Shown here piece after piece: positions 7,664-15,821 of a DNA stretch of 64,000 nucleotides. The DNA lies in contig NZ_CP039650.1 of NCBI RefSeq assembly GCF_004923315.1, positions 1,067,501 through 1,131,500 on the forward strand, read 5' to 3'. The notes under the pieces were generated by a model. The model did no database searches, was not told the DNA's origin, and was given only the letters and a program-made list of their open reading frames with translations. The first letter of the stretch is position 1. Each line of letters opens with the position of its first letter. A program made the translations under genes and the position numbers. The DNA is from Azospirillum sp. TSA2s (GTDB taxonomy: Bacteria; Pseudomonadota; Alphaproteobacteria; Azospirillales; Azospirillaceae).

Positions 7664-8470
7664 ATGCACCGTCACCCGCCAGTCAGCGAGTCCGCTCCCG
7701 CCGCCGTCGTCGTGGAGGATCTGCACAAGCGGTTCGGCGAGCTGGAGGTGCTGAAGGGCGTCTCGCTGACCGCCCGCGAGGGCGACGTCATCACGCTGAT
7801 CGGCTCGTCGGGCTCGGGCAAGAGCACGCTGCTGCGCTGCATCAACATGCTGGAGATCCCGGACGACGGACGGGTCGTCATCGGCGGCGAGGCCATCGCG
7901 CTGAAGAAGACGCGCGGCGGCGCCAGCGTCCCCGCCGACACCCGTCAGGTGGAGCGCATCCGCACCAGCCTCGGCATGGTGTTCCAGAGCTTCAACCTCT
8001 GGACCCACATGACCATCCTGCAGAACGTGATCGAGGCGCCGGTGCATGTGCTGGGCGTGCCGAAGGCGGAAGCCATCGACCGCGCCCGCATGCTGCTGGA
8101 CAAGGTCGGCATCCTGGCGAAGGCCGACGCCTATCCGGTCCAGCTGTCGGGCGGCCAGCAGCAGCGCGCCGCCATCGCCCGCGCGCTCGCCATGCAGCCC
8201 AAGGTCATGCTGTTCGACGAGCCGACCTCGGCGCTCGATCCCGAGCTGGTCGGCGAGGTCCTGCGCGTCATCCGCCAGTTGGCGGACGAAGGCAACACGA
8301 TGATCCTGGTGACGCACGAGATGGGCTTCGCCCGCGAAGTGGCGTCCAAGGTGGTTTTCCTGCACCAGGGGCGGATCGAGGAGGAGGGGTCACCCGACAA
8401 GGTGCTGACCGACCCCGACTCGGACCGGGTGCGGCAGTTCCTCTCGCGCCATCTGTCCGGCGCGGCGTGA
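7664..8470 (+). CDS. Polar amino acid ABC transporter, ATPase
   Basis: This is the ATP-binding subunit of a histidine/arginine/lysine/octopine-type importer. Walker A GSSGSGKST is at residues 47-55, the signature LSGGQQQRAAIARAL and Walker B VMLFDEPTSALDPE follow, and the switch His lies in VTHEMGFA. The insertion ALKKTRGGASVPADTRQVERIR before the Q-loop is characteristic of the HisP/ArtP/OccP branch. I chose the ATG at 7664 because the preceding frame (from 7550) is Arg/Pro-rich and lacks the family pattern. It leads a four-gene operon with the binding protein and two permeases, and probably sits at the cytoplasmic face of that complex. Confidence 0.93.
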   Translation: MHRHPPVSESAPAAVVVEDLHKRFGELEVLKGVSLTAREGDVITLIGSSGSGKSTLLRCINMLEIPDDGRVVIGGEAIALKKTRGGASVPADTRQVERIRTSLGMVFQSFNLWTHMTILQNVIEAPVHVLGVPKAEAIDRARMLLDKVGILAKADAYPVQLSGGQQQRAAIARALAMQPKVMLFDEPTSALDPELVGEVLRVIRQLADEGNTMILVTHEMGFAREVASKVVFLHQGRIEEEGSPDKVLTDPDSDRVRQFLSRHLSGAA

Positions 8471-8564
8471 GGGGACGAGGCAGAGGGCAGGACCGGACCG
8501 TCAGAAACAGCCCGGCCCCGGCAGGGGCGAGAGAACGGGCGAACCGAACAGAGGAGTGTGTTCG

Positions 8565-9410
8565 TTGAAGAAGATCGTTTCGGCCCTGGCGCTCGGCGCC
8601 ATGATGGCTGTGGCCGCGGCAGGCGCCGCCAACGCCAAGGAATGGAAGACGGTCCGCATCGCCAGCGAGGGCGCCTATCCTCCGTGGAACGCCACCGACA
8701 CCTCGGGGAAGCTGACCGGCTTCGAGGTCGATCTCGGCAACGACCTGTGCAAGCGCATGAAGGTCACCTGCGAGTTCGTCGCCCAGGATTGGGACGGCAT
8801 CATCCCGGCCCTGCAGCAGGGCAAGTATGACGCCATCATGTCGGCGATGACCATCACCGACGAGCGCAAGAAGGTCATCGACTTCTCGGTTCCCTACGGC
8901 ACCGAGCCGTCGGTGTTCGCCGTGATGGCCAACTCGCCGCTGGCCAAGTCGCTGGCGCTCGGCGCCGACCGCGTCGACCTGAACGACCAGGGCAAGGCCA
9001 AGCCGGTGCTGGAGAAGCTGGCCGATGCCCTGAAGGGCAAGTCCGTCGGCGTCCAGGTGTCGACCATCCAGGCCGACTTCATGGACAAGCATCTGCCGAA
9101 GGTGACCATGCGCACCTACGACAAGATCGACAATGCCGGCATCGATCTCAGCTCCGGCCGCGTCGACGCCATGCTGGGCGACCGTTCGGTGGTCGAGGCG
9201 GTGGTGAAGGCCACGCCGGACAAGATGATCATCGTCGGCCCGAACTTCATCGGCGGCGTGATCGGCGAGGGCATGGGCGTCGGCCTGCGCAAGGACACCG
9301 CCGACCTGAAGGCGATGTTCGACAAGGCGATCGCCGAAGCGCTGAAGGACGGCACCGTCAAGAAGCTGAGCACCCAGCATTTCGGCTACGACATCTCCCC
9401 CACCAAATAA
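8565..9410 (+). CDS. Periplasmic amino-acid-binding protein of the ABC importer
   Basis: This is the solute receptor of the importer. A signal peptide (KKIVSALALGAMMAVAAAGAANA) is followed by a mature domain with the family 3 pattern: IASEGAYPPWNATD, LTGFEVDLGNDLCKRM, DWDGIIPALQQGKYDAIMSAMTIT (written here in shorter parts: DWDGIIPAL, QQGKYDAIMSAMTIT) and ERKKVIDFSVPYG. These resemble Lys/Arg/ornithine and octopine/nopaline receptors. The start is set by GAGGAG at 8551-8556, eight bases before TTG 8565; the GTG at 8556 overlaps that ribosome site and is rejected. The mature protein has two cysteines (in DLCKRMKVTC) that could form the disulfide seen in this family. Ligand specificity among basic amino acids or opines is inference. 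Confidence 0.9.
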   Translation: MKKIVSALALGAMMAVAAAGAANAKEWKTVRIASEGAYPPWNATDTSGKLTGFEVDLGNDLCKRMKVTCEFVAQDWDGIIPALQQGKYDAIMSAMTITDERKKVIDFSVPYGTEPSVFAVMANSPLAKSLALGADRVDLNDQGKAKPVLEKLADALKGKSVGVQVSTIQADFMDKHLPKVTMRTYDKIDNAGIDLSSGRVDAMLGDRSVVEAVVKATPDKMIIVGPNFIGGVIGEGMGVGLRKDTADLKAMFDKAIAEALKDGTVKKLSTQHFGYDISPTK

Positions 9411-9571
9411 GGGGACCAAGTAAGGCGGGCCTTCGGCTCTCCTGTCTGATCGGAACGGCGCCCGGCGGCCTTCACGGCAACCGGGCGCCAGTCGTTCCGT
9501 GATCTCCGTTCGCTGAACCCCGTACGGCCGGCCGTCCGCGCCGCGCCCGGCGGGCCTTACCGGGCGTGCCA

Positions 9572-10276
9572 ATGCTGGAACTCCTTTCCTTCGGTCCCAA
9601 CGGCTGGGGCGGACAGCTTCTGATGGGCACCGCGATGACCGTCGCGGTCGCCGTGTCGGCCTTCGCCTTCGGCATCGTCGTCGGATCGCTCGGCGCCTCG
9701 GCCAAGCTCAGCCACTCCCTGGCGCTGAACGTCCTGGCCGACTTCTACACCACCATCGTCCGCGGCATCCCCGAACTGCTGGTGATCTATCTGCTGTTCT
9801 TCGGCGGCAGCGGGGTCGCCACCTCCATCGCCGCCGCCTTCGGCTATGACGGCCGGGTCGACCTGAACGCCTTCACCATCGGCGTGCTGGCGGTCGGGCT
9901 GATCTCCGGTGCCTATTCGACCGAGGTGATCCGCGGCGCGGTGCAGTCGGTTCCCTTCGGCCAGATCGAGGCGGCGCGAGCCTGCGGGATGAGCCGCTGG
10001 CTGATCCTGCGCCGGGTGCTGGTGCCGCAGACCCTGCGCTTCGCCCTGCCCGGCCTTGGCAATGTCTGGCAGCTGACGCTGAAGGACACGGCGCTGGTGT
10101 CGGTGACGGCCTTGGCCGAGCTGATGCGCATCACCCATCTGGCGGCGGGCGCCACGCGCCAGCCCTTCCTGTTCTACAGCACCGCCGCCGTGCTCTATCT
10201 GCTGCTGACCACCATTTCGACGGCGCTGTTCAACCGCGCCGAAATCTCCGCCAATCGCGGCGTCCGGAGGGCCTGA
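9572..10276 (+). CDS. ABC transporter permease (HisQ-type)
   Basis: One of two inner-membrane subunits of the amino acid importer. The 234-residue chain has five hydrophobic segments. It carries the EAA-type loop QIEAARACGMSRWLILRRVL, where the ATPase docks, and the family stretch VRGIPELLVIYLLFF. ATG 9572 is preferred over a GTG at 9566. The gap of 161 bases after the binding protein is GC-rich and could hold a processing or attenuating structure that lets the receptor be made in excess. It ends four bases before the second permease. Confidence 0.92.
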   Translation: MLELLSFGPNGWGGQLLMGTAMTVAVAVSAFAFGIVVGSLGASAKLSHSLALNVLADFYTTIVRGIPELLVIYLLFFGGSGVATSIAAAFGYDGRVDLNAFTIGVLAVGLISGAYSTEVIRGAVQSVPFGQIEAARACGMSRWLILRRVLVPQTLRFALPGLGNVWQLTLKDTALVSVTALAELMRITHLAAGATRQPFLFYSTAAVLYLLLTTISTALFNRAEISANRGVRRA

Positions 10277-10280
10277 GGCC

Positions 10281-10970
10281 ATGAACTGGCAACTGATGTG
10301 GGACAGCCTGCCCCGCATGCTCGGCGGCCTGTCGCTGACGCTGCAGCTGATCCTGGGCTCGCTGGCGCTGGGTGCGCTGGTGGCCTTCGCCGTCGCGCTT
10401 CTGCGGCTGTCTGGCAACCGCGTGGTGGAAAAGCTGGCTGCGGCCTATGTCTTCGTCTTCCGCGGCACGCCGCTGCTGGTGCAGATCTTCCTGGTCTATT
10501 ACGGGCTGGGCCAGTTCGAGTTCATCCGCGACAGCTTCCTGTGGCCCTTCCTGCGCGAGCCCTACTGGTGCGCCATCCTGGCGCTGACGCTGAACACCGG
10601 CGCCTACACCAGCGAGGTGCTGCGTGGGGCCATCCTGTCGGTGCCGCAGGGACAGGTCGAGGCGGCACGCGCCTGCGGCATGTCGCGGGCGCTGGCCTTC
10701 CGCCGCATCGTGCTGCCGGTGGCGATCCGCCAGATGCTGCCGGCTTATGGCAACGAAGTGATCCTGATGGTCAAGGCGACCTCGCTCGCCAGCACCATCA
10801 CGCTGATGGAGGTCACCGGCATCGCCCGCCGCATGATCGCCCAGACCTTCGCGGTCTTCGAGCTGTTCATCGTCGCCGGGGCGATCTATCTGGTGCTGAA
10901 TTTCGTCGCCACCCGCCTGATCAAGTTCGCCGAATGGCGCCTGACCCCTTATCTGCGGGCGCGGGCGTAA
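10281..10970 (+). CDS. ABC transporter permease (HisM-type)
   Basis: The second permease of the importer, 229 residues with five membrane segments. It has the HisM-type FRGTPLLVQIFLVYYGL motif and the ATPase-docking loop QVEAARACGMSRALAFRRIVL, which closely mirrors the loop in the upstream permease. The C-terminal WRLTPYLRARA tail is basic and cytoplasmic. The gene starts four bases after its partner's stop and ends the operon; a symmetrical terminator follows after 15 bases. Confidence 0.92.
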   Translation: MNWQLMWDSLPRMLGGLSLTLQLILGSLALGALVAFAVALLRLSGNRVVEKLAAAYVFVFRGTPLLVQIFLVYYGLGQFEFIRDSFLWPFLREPYWCAILALTLNTGAYTSEVLRGAILSVPQGQVEAARACGMSRALAFRRIVLPVAIRQMLPAYGNEVILMVKATSLASTITLMEVTGIARRMIAQTFAVFELFIVAGAIYLVLNFVATRLIKFAEWRLTPYLRARA

Positions 10971-10985
10971 GTAAGGATAGCAGCG

Positions 10986-11020
10986 AAAAGGCCCTCTCCC
11001 GGCTTGGGAGAGGGCCTTTT
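10986..11020. terminator. Bidirectional Rho-independent terminator
   Basis: AAAAGGCCCTCTCCC (10986-11000) pairs perfectly with its complement at 11006-11020 around GGCTT. The A and T runs at the two ends let it work for both the plus-strand transporter operon and the minus-strand lipoprotein gene that ends at 11029. Confidence 0.9.
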
Positions 11021-11028
11021 CATATCCG

Positions 11029-12237
11029 TCACTGCCCCAGCATCTCGAAGCTGGGCGGGGCCGGATCGACGACGCGGGCACCGGTCGGGGTGATCTCCAT
11101 CACTGCCAGCCCGCGTTCGACCATGCCGTCGGACCGCAGGCGGAACAGGCCGTCCAGCCCCTCGAAGCCGTTGGGATTGGTCATCGCCATGCGGTCGAAG
11201 GGAACCGGACCGCCGCTGCGGGTCAGCACCGCGGCGATCGAGGTCGCGTCATAGGCCAGCGTGGCGATGCGCGGCGGCTTGCGGCCATAGACCTGCTCGA
11301 ACTGCGACTCGAAGCGGGCGCGGGTCTGCGGTGCCGGGGCGGCGTAGAGCGCGCCGACCAGCGCCGGCTCCTGCCCCAGCGCCCCCTGCGAGCTGTCGTC
11401 CCACAGGCCGGTGCCCAGCAGCTTGACCTGCTGCGGCTGCACGCCGTTGGCGGCCAGCGCCTGGGCGATGCCCTGGGCGCGCTGCCCGCCTTCGGCCAGC
11501 ATCACCGCCTGCGGCTGCGGGGTTTCCTGCGCCACCTGCTTGGCAGGAACCGACAGATCGGTGACCGCCGGGTCATAGCGCTCCACCTGCGTGGTCATGG
11601 CGCCGAGCCGCGGCGCGATGGCCTGCATGGCGTTGACCACCGCGTCGCCGTAGGGCGAGCGCGGCGCCAGCACGGTGAAGCGCGTCGCCCCGCGCGAGCG
11701 GGCATAGCCGGCGACGCGGCTGACCTGATCGGCCGGGACGAAGCCCATCACATAGGTGCCGTTGCCGGCCTGGGTGGCGTCGTTGGTGAAGGCCAGCACG
11801 TCGACGCCGGCATTCTGCGCAATCGGCCGCACCGCGGCGACGTCGGCGGCGAACAGCGGACCGATGATCAGGCGGGCGCCCTCGGCCAGCGCCTGGCGTG
11901 CCGCGTCGGCGGCGCCGTTCGGCGTGCCCTTGGTGTCGCGCGGCAACAGCTGCAGCCGGTCGCCGGCCATGTCGAACAGCGCCATCTGGGCAGCGTCCAG
12001 CATGGACTGACCGATGGCGGCGCTCTGCCCGCTGAGCGGCACCAGGACCGCGACCTTGACCGGGCCTTGCGTCTCCGGCAGGGGAGCCTCCGGGGCCGGA
12101 ACCGGTTGCGGCGCTTGTGCCACCCGCGGCGGCGCGCTTACAGTCGAACAGGCCGACAACAGGCCGGCGACCAGCAAGGCTGCCACGCCGTGACGTTTCA
12201 GACCCTGTGAGAAAGCTGTTGCCAAGCGTGCCACCAA
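11029..12237 (-). CDS. Penicillin-binding protein activator (LpoA-like lipoprotein)
   Basis: The 402-residue protein has a lipoprotein signal with lipobox LLSAC (Cys 30), a Pro/Ala-rich linker and a Leu/Ile/Val-binding-type periplasmic domain (VKVAVLVPLSGQSAAIGQ at about residue 60, RLIIGPLFAADVAAVRPIA, YVMGFVPADQ, RIATLAYDATS). This arrangement matches the C-terminal domain of LpoA, an outer-membrane lipoprotein that stimulates PBP1A. The N-terminal TPR domain of the gammaproteobacterial protein is missing, which is normal outside that group. It is divergent from rsmI with 53 bases between starts, a pairing seen widely in proteobacteria. Activation of a PBP here is inference. Confidence 0.85.
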   Translation of the reverse strand: MVARLATAFSQGLKRHGVAALLVAGLLSACSTVSAPPRVAQAPQPVPAPEAPLPETQGPVKVAVLVPLSGQSAAIGQSMLDAAQMALFDMAGDRLQLLPRDTKGTPNGAADAARQALAEGARLIIGPLFAADVAAVRPIAQNAGVDVLAFTNDATQAGNGTYVMGFVPADQVSRVAGYARSRGATRFTVLAPRSPYGDAVVNAMQAIAPRLGAMTTQVERYDPAVTDLSVPAKQVAQETPQPQAVMLAEGGQRAQGIAQALAANGVQPQQVKLLGTGLWDDSSQGALGQEPALVGALYAAPAPQTRARFESQFEQVYGRKPPRIATLAYDATSIAAVLTRSGGPVPFDRMAMTNPNGFEGLDGLFRLRSDGMVERGLAVMEITPTGARVVDPAPPSFEMLGQ

Positions 12238-12290
12238 TCATCTCCACATCTGCTGAAACGGCCGCCGATACCGAAGGCGAGGCCCAAGGC

Positions 12291-13181
12291 ATGGTTCAAA
12301 GTGGCGCTCAAGGTAGCCCCCTCGCCGCGCCAAGTAAACTCGCGGGCGGACTCCATGTCGTCGCTACCCCCATCGGAAACGCCGCGGACATCACGCTGCG
12401 CGCGCTCGACACGCTGAAGCGGGCCGACGCCATCGCCTGCGAGGACACGCGCGTCACCGCCAAGCTGATGGGCATCCACGGCATCCACACCCCCTTCGTC
12501 TCCTACCACGAGCACAACGCCGCAAAGATGCGTCCGGTCCTGATCGAACGCATGAAAAAGGGCGAGGCCATCGCGCTGGTCACCGACGCCGGCACGCCGC
12601 TGGTCTCCGACCCCGGCTACAAGCTGGTGCGGGAATGCGTGGCGGAAGGTGTGGCGGTGACCACCCTGCCCGGCGCCTCGGCCCCGCTGGTGGCGCTGGT
12701 GCTGTCCGGCCTGCCGACCGACCGCTTCCTGTTCGCCGGCTTCCTGCCGAACAAGAGCAGCGCGCGGCGCGCCACCGCAGGCGAGTTGAAGGGCGTGCCC
12801 GCCACGCTGGTCTTCTTCGAATCGCCGCAGCGCCTGCCGGAGTCGCTGGCCGACCTCGCCGACATCCTGGGCCCGCGCGAGGCCGCCGTCGCCCGCGAAT
12901 TGACCAAGCTGTACGAGGAGGTGCGGCGCGGCACCTTGCCGGACCTCGCCGCCCATTATGCCGAGGCCGGCCCGCCGCGCGGCGAGGTCGTGCTGGTCAT
13001 CGGCCCGCCGGGAGAGGAGGCGACGCCCGGCGAAGCCGACGTCGACGCCCTGCTGCGCGAGGCGCTGACCCACCTGTCGGTGCGCGACGCCGCCGCCGAC
13101 GTCGCCGCCCGCACCGGCCAGCACAAGCGCACCGTCTATGCCCGCGCGCTGGAGCTGCAGCGGGAGGAGAAGACGAAATGA
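12291..13181 (+). CDS. rsmI: 16S rRNA (cytidine-1402-2'-O)-methyltransferase RsmI
   Basis: RsmI uses SAM to 2'-O-methylate C1402 in the decoding centre of 16S rRNA. The 296-residue length and motifs fit: GGLHVVATPIGNAADITLRAL at the start of the tetrapyrrole-methylase-like domain (read in parts as VVATPIGN and ITLRAL), CEDTRVT, YHEHN, LVTDAGTPLVSDPGYKLV (18 residues), LPGASAPLVALVLSGLP and VFFESPQRL. The ATG at 12291 gives a short leader before the domain; the longer frame from 12117 overlaps the divergent gene. Its stop overlaps the start of the next gene by four bases, so the two are coupled. Confidence 0.95.
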   Translation: MVQSGAQGSPLAAPSKLAGGLHVVATPIGNAADITLRALDTLKRADAIACEDTRVTAKLMGIHGIHTPFVSYHEHNAAKMRPVLIERMKKGEAIALVTDAGTPLVSDPGYKLVRECVAEGVAVTTLPGASAPLVALVLSGLPTDRFLFAGFLPNKSSARRATAGELKGVPATLVFFESPQRLPESLADLADILGPREAAVARELTKLYEEVRRGTLPDLAAHYAEAGPPRGEVVLVIGPPGEEATPGEADVDALLREALTHLSVRDAAADVAARTGQHKRTVYARALELQREEKTK

Positions 13182-13546
13182 CCGACCTGGATGCGCGGCG
13201 CCTGCGGGCCGAAAGCCTGGGCCGCCGGGCGGAGGCGCTGTGCCGCCTGTCGCTGCGGCTGCGCGGCTACCGCATCCTGGCCAGCCGCCTGCGCACGCCG
13301 ATGGGCGAGATCGACATCGTCGCCAAGCGCGGCCAAACCATCGCCATCGTCGAAGTGAAGGCGCGTGGCGACTGGGATACCGCCAACGAAGCGCTGAACG
13401 CCCGCCAGCGCGGCCGGCTGGCCCGCGCCGCCCATGCCTTCCTGGGCGCCAACCCGCGCTATGCCGGCTATGTCTTGCGCTTCGACGTGATGCTGGTTAC
13501 CCCTTGGGCCTGGCCCCGTCATCTGGTCGATGCCTGGAGACTGTGA
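13178..13546 (+). CDS. yraN: YraN family protein (UPF0102), nuclease-like
   Basis: The 122-residue protein has the restriction-endonuclease-like core of the UPF0102 family: LGRRAEALCRLSLRLRGYRIL, PMGEIDIVAKRG and IVEVKARGDWDTA, giving the E...D...E-x-K arrangement (Glu in GEID, and EVK). Activity of the family is poorly established, with a possible Holliday junction role suggested. The ATG overlaps the rsmI stop (ATGA), and this rsmI-yraN pairing recurs across proteobacteria. Confidence 0.9.
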   Translation: MTDLDARRLRAESLGRRAEALCRLSLRLRGYRILASRLRTPMGEIDIVAKRGQTIAIVEVKARGDWDTANEALNARQRGRLARAAHAFLGANPRYAGYVLRFDVMLVTPWAWPRHLVDAWRL

Positions 13547-13571
13547 GGGGCGACATGAGAGGGCGACAGTC

Positions 13572-14414
13572 TTGAGCAACCGCGCGGAAGCCCGCGAAAT
13601 CCTGCGCCGCATCGGCGACCAGCCGGACGACGAGATCGATCTGGCCGAAGCCGCCCTTGCGCTTGGCGCGCTGGAGATGCCGAACGCCGACCTCGCCCCC
13701 TACCGCGCCCACATCCGCGCCATCGTCGAGGATCTGGCCGCCCGCGTCGCGGCGCAGGACCCGGCCGACGACAGGCTGGAGACGCGCATCGCGCACCTGC
13801 ATGCGGTGATCGGCGGGCGCCACGGCTATTCCGGCGACCACGACACCTACGACGACCTGCAGAACGCCAACCTGCTGCGGGTGATCGACCGCCGGCGCGG
13901 CCTGCCGGTGGCGCTGGGCATCCTCTATATGCATGCCGCGCGGTCGCAGGGCTGGCCGATGGTCGGGCTGAACTTCCCCGGCCATTTCCTGGTCCGCATC
14001 GAGAAGGACGGCGCGCGCGCCATCCTCGACCCCTTCAACGAGGGGCAGACCCGCAGCGTCGTCGACCTGCGCGATCTGCTGAAGGCCACAGCCGGCAGCG
14101 CCGCCGAGCTGGAGCCCGGCCATTATCAGCCGGTGTCGAACCGCGACGTGCTGCTGCGGCTGCAGAACAACATCAAGCTGCGCCACCTGTCGGCGCACGA
14201 GGTGCCGAAGGCGCTGGAGGTGCTGGAGGCGATGCGCCTGTTCGCCCCGCACGAGCCGTCGCTGTGGCGCGAGACCGGCCTTCTGGAGGCCCATGCCGGC
14301 AACCTGAAGGACGCCATCACCGCGCTGGAGACCTTCATGGCGCTGACCGGCGACGACCATCACCGCCATCAGACCGCCTCGTTGATCCAGCAGTTGAAGA
14401 ACCGCCTGAACTGA
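13572..14414 (+). CDS. SirB1-family transglutaminase-like / TPR protein
   Basis: The protein has a transglutaminase-like N-terminal domain of the SirB1 family (DTYDDLQNANLLRVIDRRRG, with RRGLPVALGILYMHAA, then VGLNFPGHFLVRI) and a C-terminal pair of TPR-like helices (KALEVLEAMRLFAPHEPSLW, GLLEAHAGNLKDAITALE). The family is widespread but its biochemical role is unsettled. The usual Cys of active transglutaminases is not evident in the NFPGHF block; only the His is. I chose TTG 13572 because GAGAGGG lies eight bases before it; an ATG at 13530 overlaps yraN and has no site. It follows yraN in the same operon. Confidence 0.85.
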   Translation: MSNRAEAREILRRIGDQPDDEIDLAEAALALGALEMPNADLAPYRAHIRAIVEDLAARVAAQDPADDRLETRIAHLHAVIGGRHGYSGDHDTYDDLQNANLLRVIDRRRGLPVALGILYMHAARSQGWPMVGLNFPGHFLVRIEKDGARAILDPFNEGQTRSVVDLRDLLKATAGSAAELEPGHYQPVSNRDVLLRLQNNIKLRHLSAHEVPKALEVLEAMRLFAPHEPSLWRETGLLEAHAGNLKDAITALETFMALTGDDHHRHQTASLIQQLKNRLN

Positions 14415-14443
14415 CCCCCGTTGCAGAGGTCCGGAGACCCGTC

Positions 14444-15391
14444 ATGAGCCTCGCCGTCGCCTTCCAGATGGACCCTATCGAGTCGATCAACATCGACACC
14501 GATTCCAGCTTCATGATGGCGCTGGAGGCGCAGAAGCGCGGCCATCGCCTGTACCACTACCATCCGCGCGACCTGATCCTGACCGGCAACCGCCTGACCG
14601 CCCGCGTGCGCGAGATGACGGTGGTGCGCCAGCGCGGCGCCCATTACACGCTGGGCGAGCCGGTGATGACCGATCTGTCGACGATGGACGTCATCCTGCT
14701 GCGGCAGGACCCGCCCTTCGACATGGCCTACATCACCTCCACCCATCTGCTGGAGCATGTGCAGCCCAAGGTTCTGGTGGTCAACGATCCGGCCGAGGTG
14801 CGCAATGCGCCCGAAAAGCTGTTCATCACCAAGTTTCCCGACCTGATGCCGCCGACGCTGATCACCAGCGACAAGCAGGCCATCCTGGAGTTCCGGGCGG
14901 AACACAAGGACATCATCGTCAAGCCGCTGTTCGGCAACGGCGGCGCCGGCGTCTTCCACCTGAAGCCCGACGACGAGAATCTGGGTTCGCTGCTGGAGCT
15001 GTTCACCCAGCTCTACCGCGAGCCGGTGATCGTGCAGAAGTACCTTCCGGAAATCCGCCAGGGCGACAAGCGCATCATCCTGGTCGATGGCGAGCCGGTG
15101 GGCGCGGTCAGCCGCATGCCGCTGGAGGGCGAGGCCCGCGCCAACTTCCACGCCGGCGGCAGCGCCAGGAAGACCGAACTGACGGCGCGCGAGCGCGAGA
15201 TGTGCGCCGCCATCGGCCCGGTGCTGCGTGAGAAGGGACTGGTCTTCGTCGGCATCGACGTGATCGGCGACTATATGACCGAGATCAACGTCACCTCCCC
15301 CACCGGCATCCAGGAGATCAACCGGCTGGACGGCGTTCAGTTGGAAGCCCTGCTGTGGGATGCCATCGAGCGCCGTCGCACGGGGAAGTAA
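14444..15391 (+). CDS. gshB: Glutathione synthetase
   Basis: GshB joins gamma-glutamylcysteine and glycine with ATP in the second step of glutathione synthesis. The 315-residue chain fits the bacterial ATP-grasp enzyme: MSLAVAFQMDPIESINIDTD at the start, LRQDPPFDMAYIT, VNDPAEVRNAPEKLF, IIVKPLFGNGGAGVF (ATP-binding loop), EPVGAVSRMP and GIDVIGDYMTEINVTSPTG with metal-binding residues. It is 29 bases after the SirB1-like gene and probably the last gene of the rsmI operon. The stop TAA lies inside the word GTAAGGATA. The glutathione peroxidase at 3.3 kb may use its product. Confidence 0.96.
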   Translation: MSLAVAFQMDPIESINIDTDSSFMMALEAQKRGHRLYHYHPRDLILTGNRLTARVREMTVVRQRGAHYTLGEPVMTDLSTMDVILLRQDPPFDMAYITSTHLLEHVQPKVLVVNDPAEVRNAPEKLFITKFPDLMPPTLITSDKQAILEFRAEHKDIIVKPLFGNGGAGVFHLKPDDENLGSLLELFTQLYREPVIVQKYLPEIRQGDKRIILVDGEPVGAVSRMPLEGEARANFHAGGSARKTELTAREREMCAAIGPVLREKGLVFVGIDVIGDYMTEINVTSPTGIQEINRLDGVQLEALLWDAIERRRTGK

Positions 15392-15493
15392 GGATATGGC
15401 GCGGGAGTATAGTGGCTCCCTGCTCAATTTTTTCGGGAAGCTGAGGCCCGCATACCCTTGCGGGCAATCGGCTCCGGACTTATCTTGAACCGT

Positions 15494-15524
15494 GGGAGCG
15501 ACGGGCTGCCTTCCCGCCGCTCCC
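15494..15524 (-). terminator. Hairpin after the small peptide gene
   Basis: GGGAGCGACGGG (15494-15505) pairs with CCCGCCGCTCCC (15513-15524) with one mismatch around CTGCCTT. It lies 10 bases beyond the stop of the 24-codon peptide on the minus strand, and also lies downstream of gshB. There is no clear T tract on either side. Confidence 0.5.
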
Positions 15525-15534
15525 TGGTCCAGCC

Positions 15535-15609
15535 TTAACCCCGGTAGAGTTCAAGCAGACGCTTGATGATCTCCAGGATCAGGACCAGAAGGGTAAGGAT
15601 CTGCTTCAT
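15535..15609 (-). CDS. 24-aa hydrophobic peptide, type I toxin-like
   Basis: A 25-codon frame starts at ATG 15609, right after a strong purine-rich ribosome site (AGAAGGAGAAGAAGG). It begins MKQILTLLVL and ends RLLELYRG. Almost every residue between the N-terminal Lys and the central Ile-Lys-Arg is Leu, Ile or Val, giving one membrane-length helix with a basic, amphipathic C-terminal part. Size, charge pattern and the structured leader just upstream resemble Ibs-, Ldr- and Fst-like type I toxins, but I recognise no exact family and see no antisense RNA. It could instead be a small membrane protein that modulates a partner. It stands alone on the minus strand between gshB and trpS. Confidence 0.55.
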   Translation of the reverse strand: MKQILTLLVLILEIIKRLLELYRG

Positions 15610-15625
15610 CCTTCTTCTCCTTCTC

Positions 15626-15665
15626 GTGTGGCGGGGGCGGCGGGTCCGCCCCCTCCCAACCACAC
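15626..15665 (-). promoter_or_regulatory. Strong stem-loop in the leader of the small peptide
   Basis: On the minus strand an inner stem GGGGGCGG-ACCCG-CCGCCCCC (15633-15653) sits inside an outer stem GTGTGG/CCACAC (15660-15665 with 15626-15631). The structure ends about two bases before the ribosome site of the 24-codon peptide, a position where it could control translation or protect the RNA. Confidence 0.5.
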
Positions 15666-15821
15666 GAACGCGGCGGTAGCACACAAGCGCATTCAATACA
15701 ACCGGCGCTACCCGGCCGCGACGATCCGCGCGGACGGCCGCCATGAGCGTGCCGCGCCTTGACCGGCGGACTTCGGGGGGCGATAACTGCCGCCTCCCAG
15801 AGTTTTCGAGCGAGACCACCC

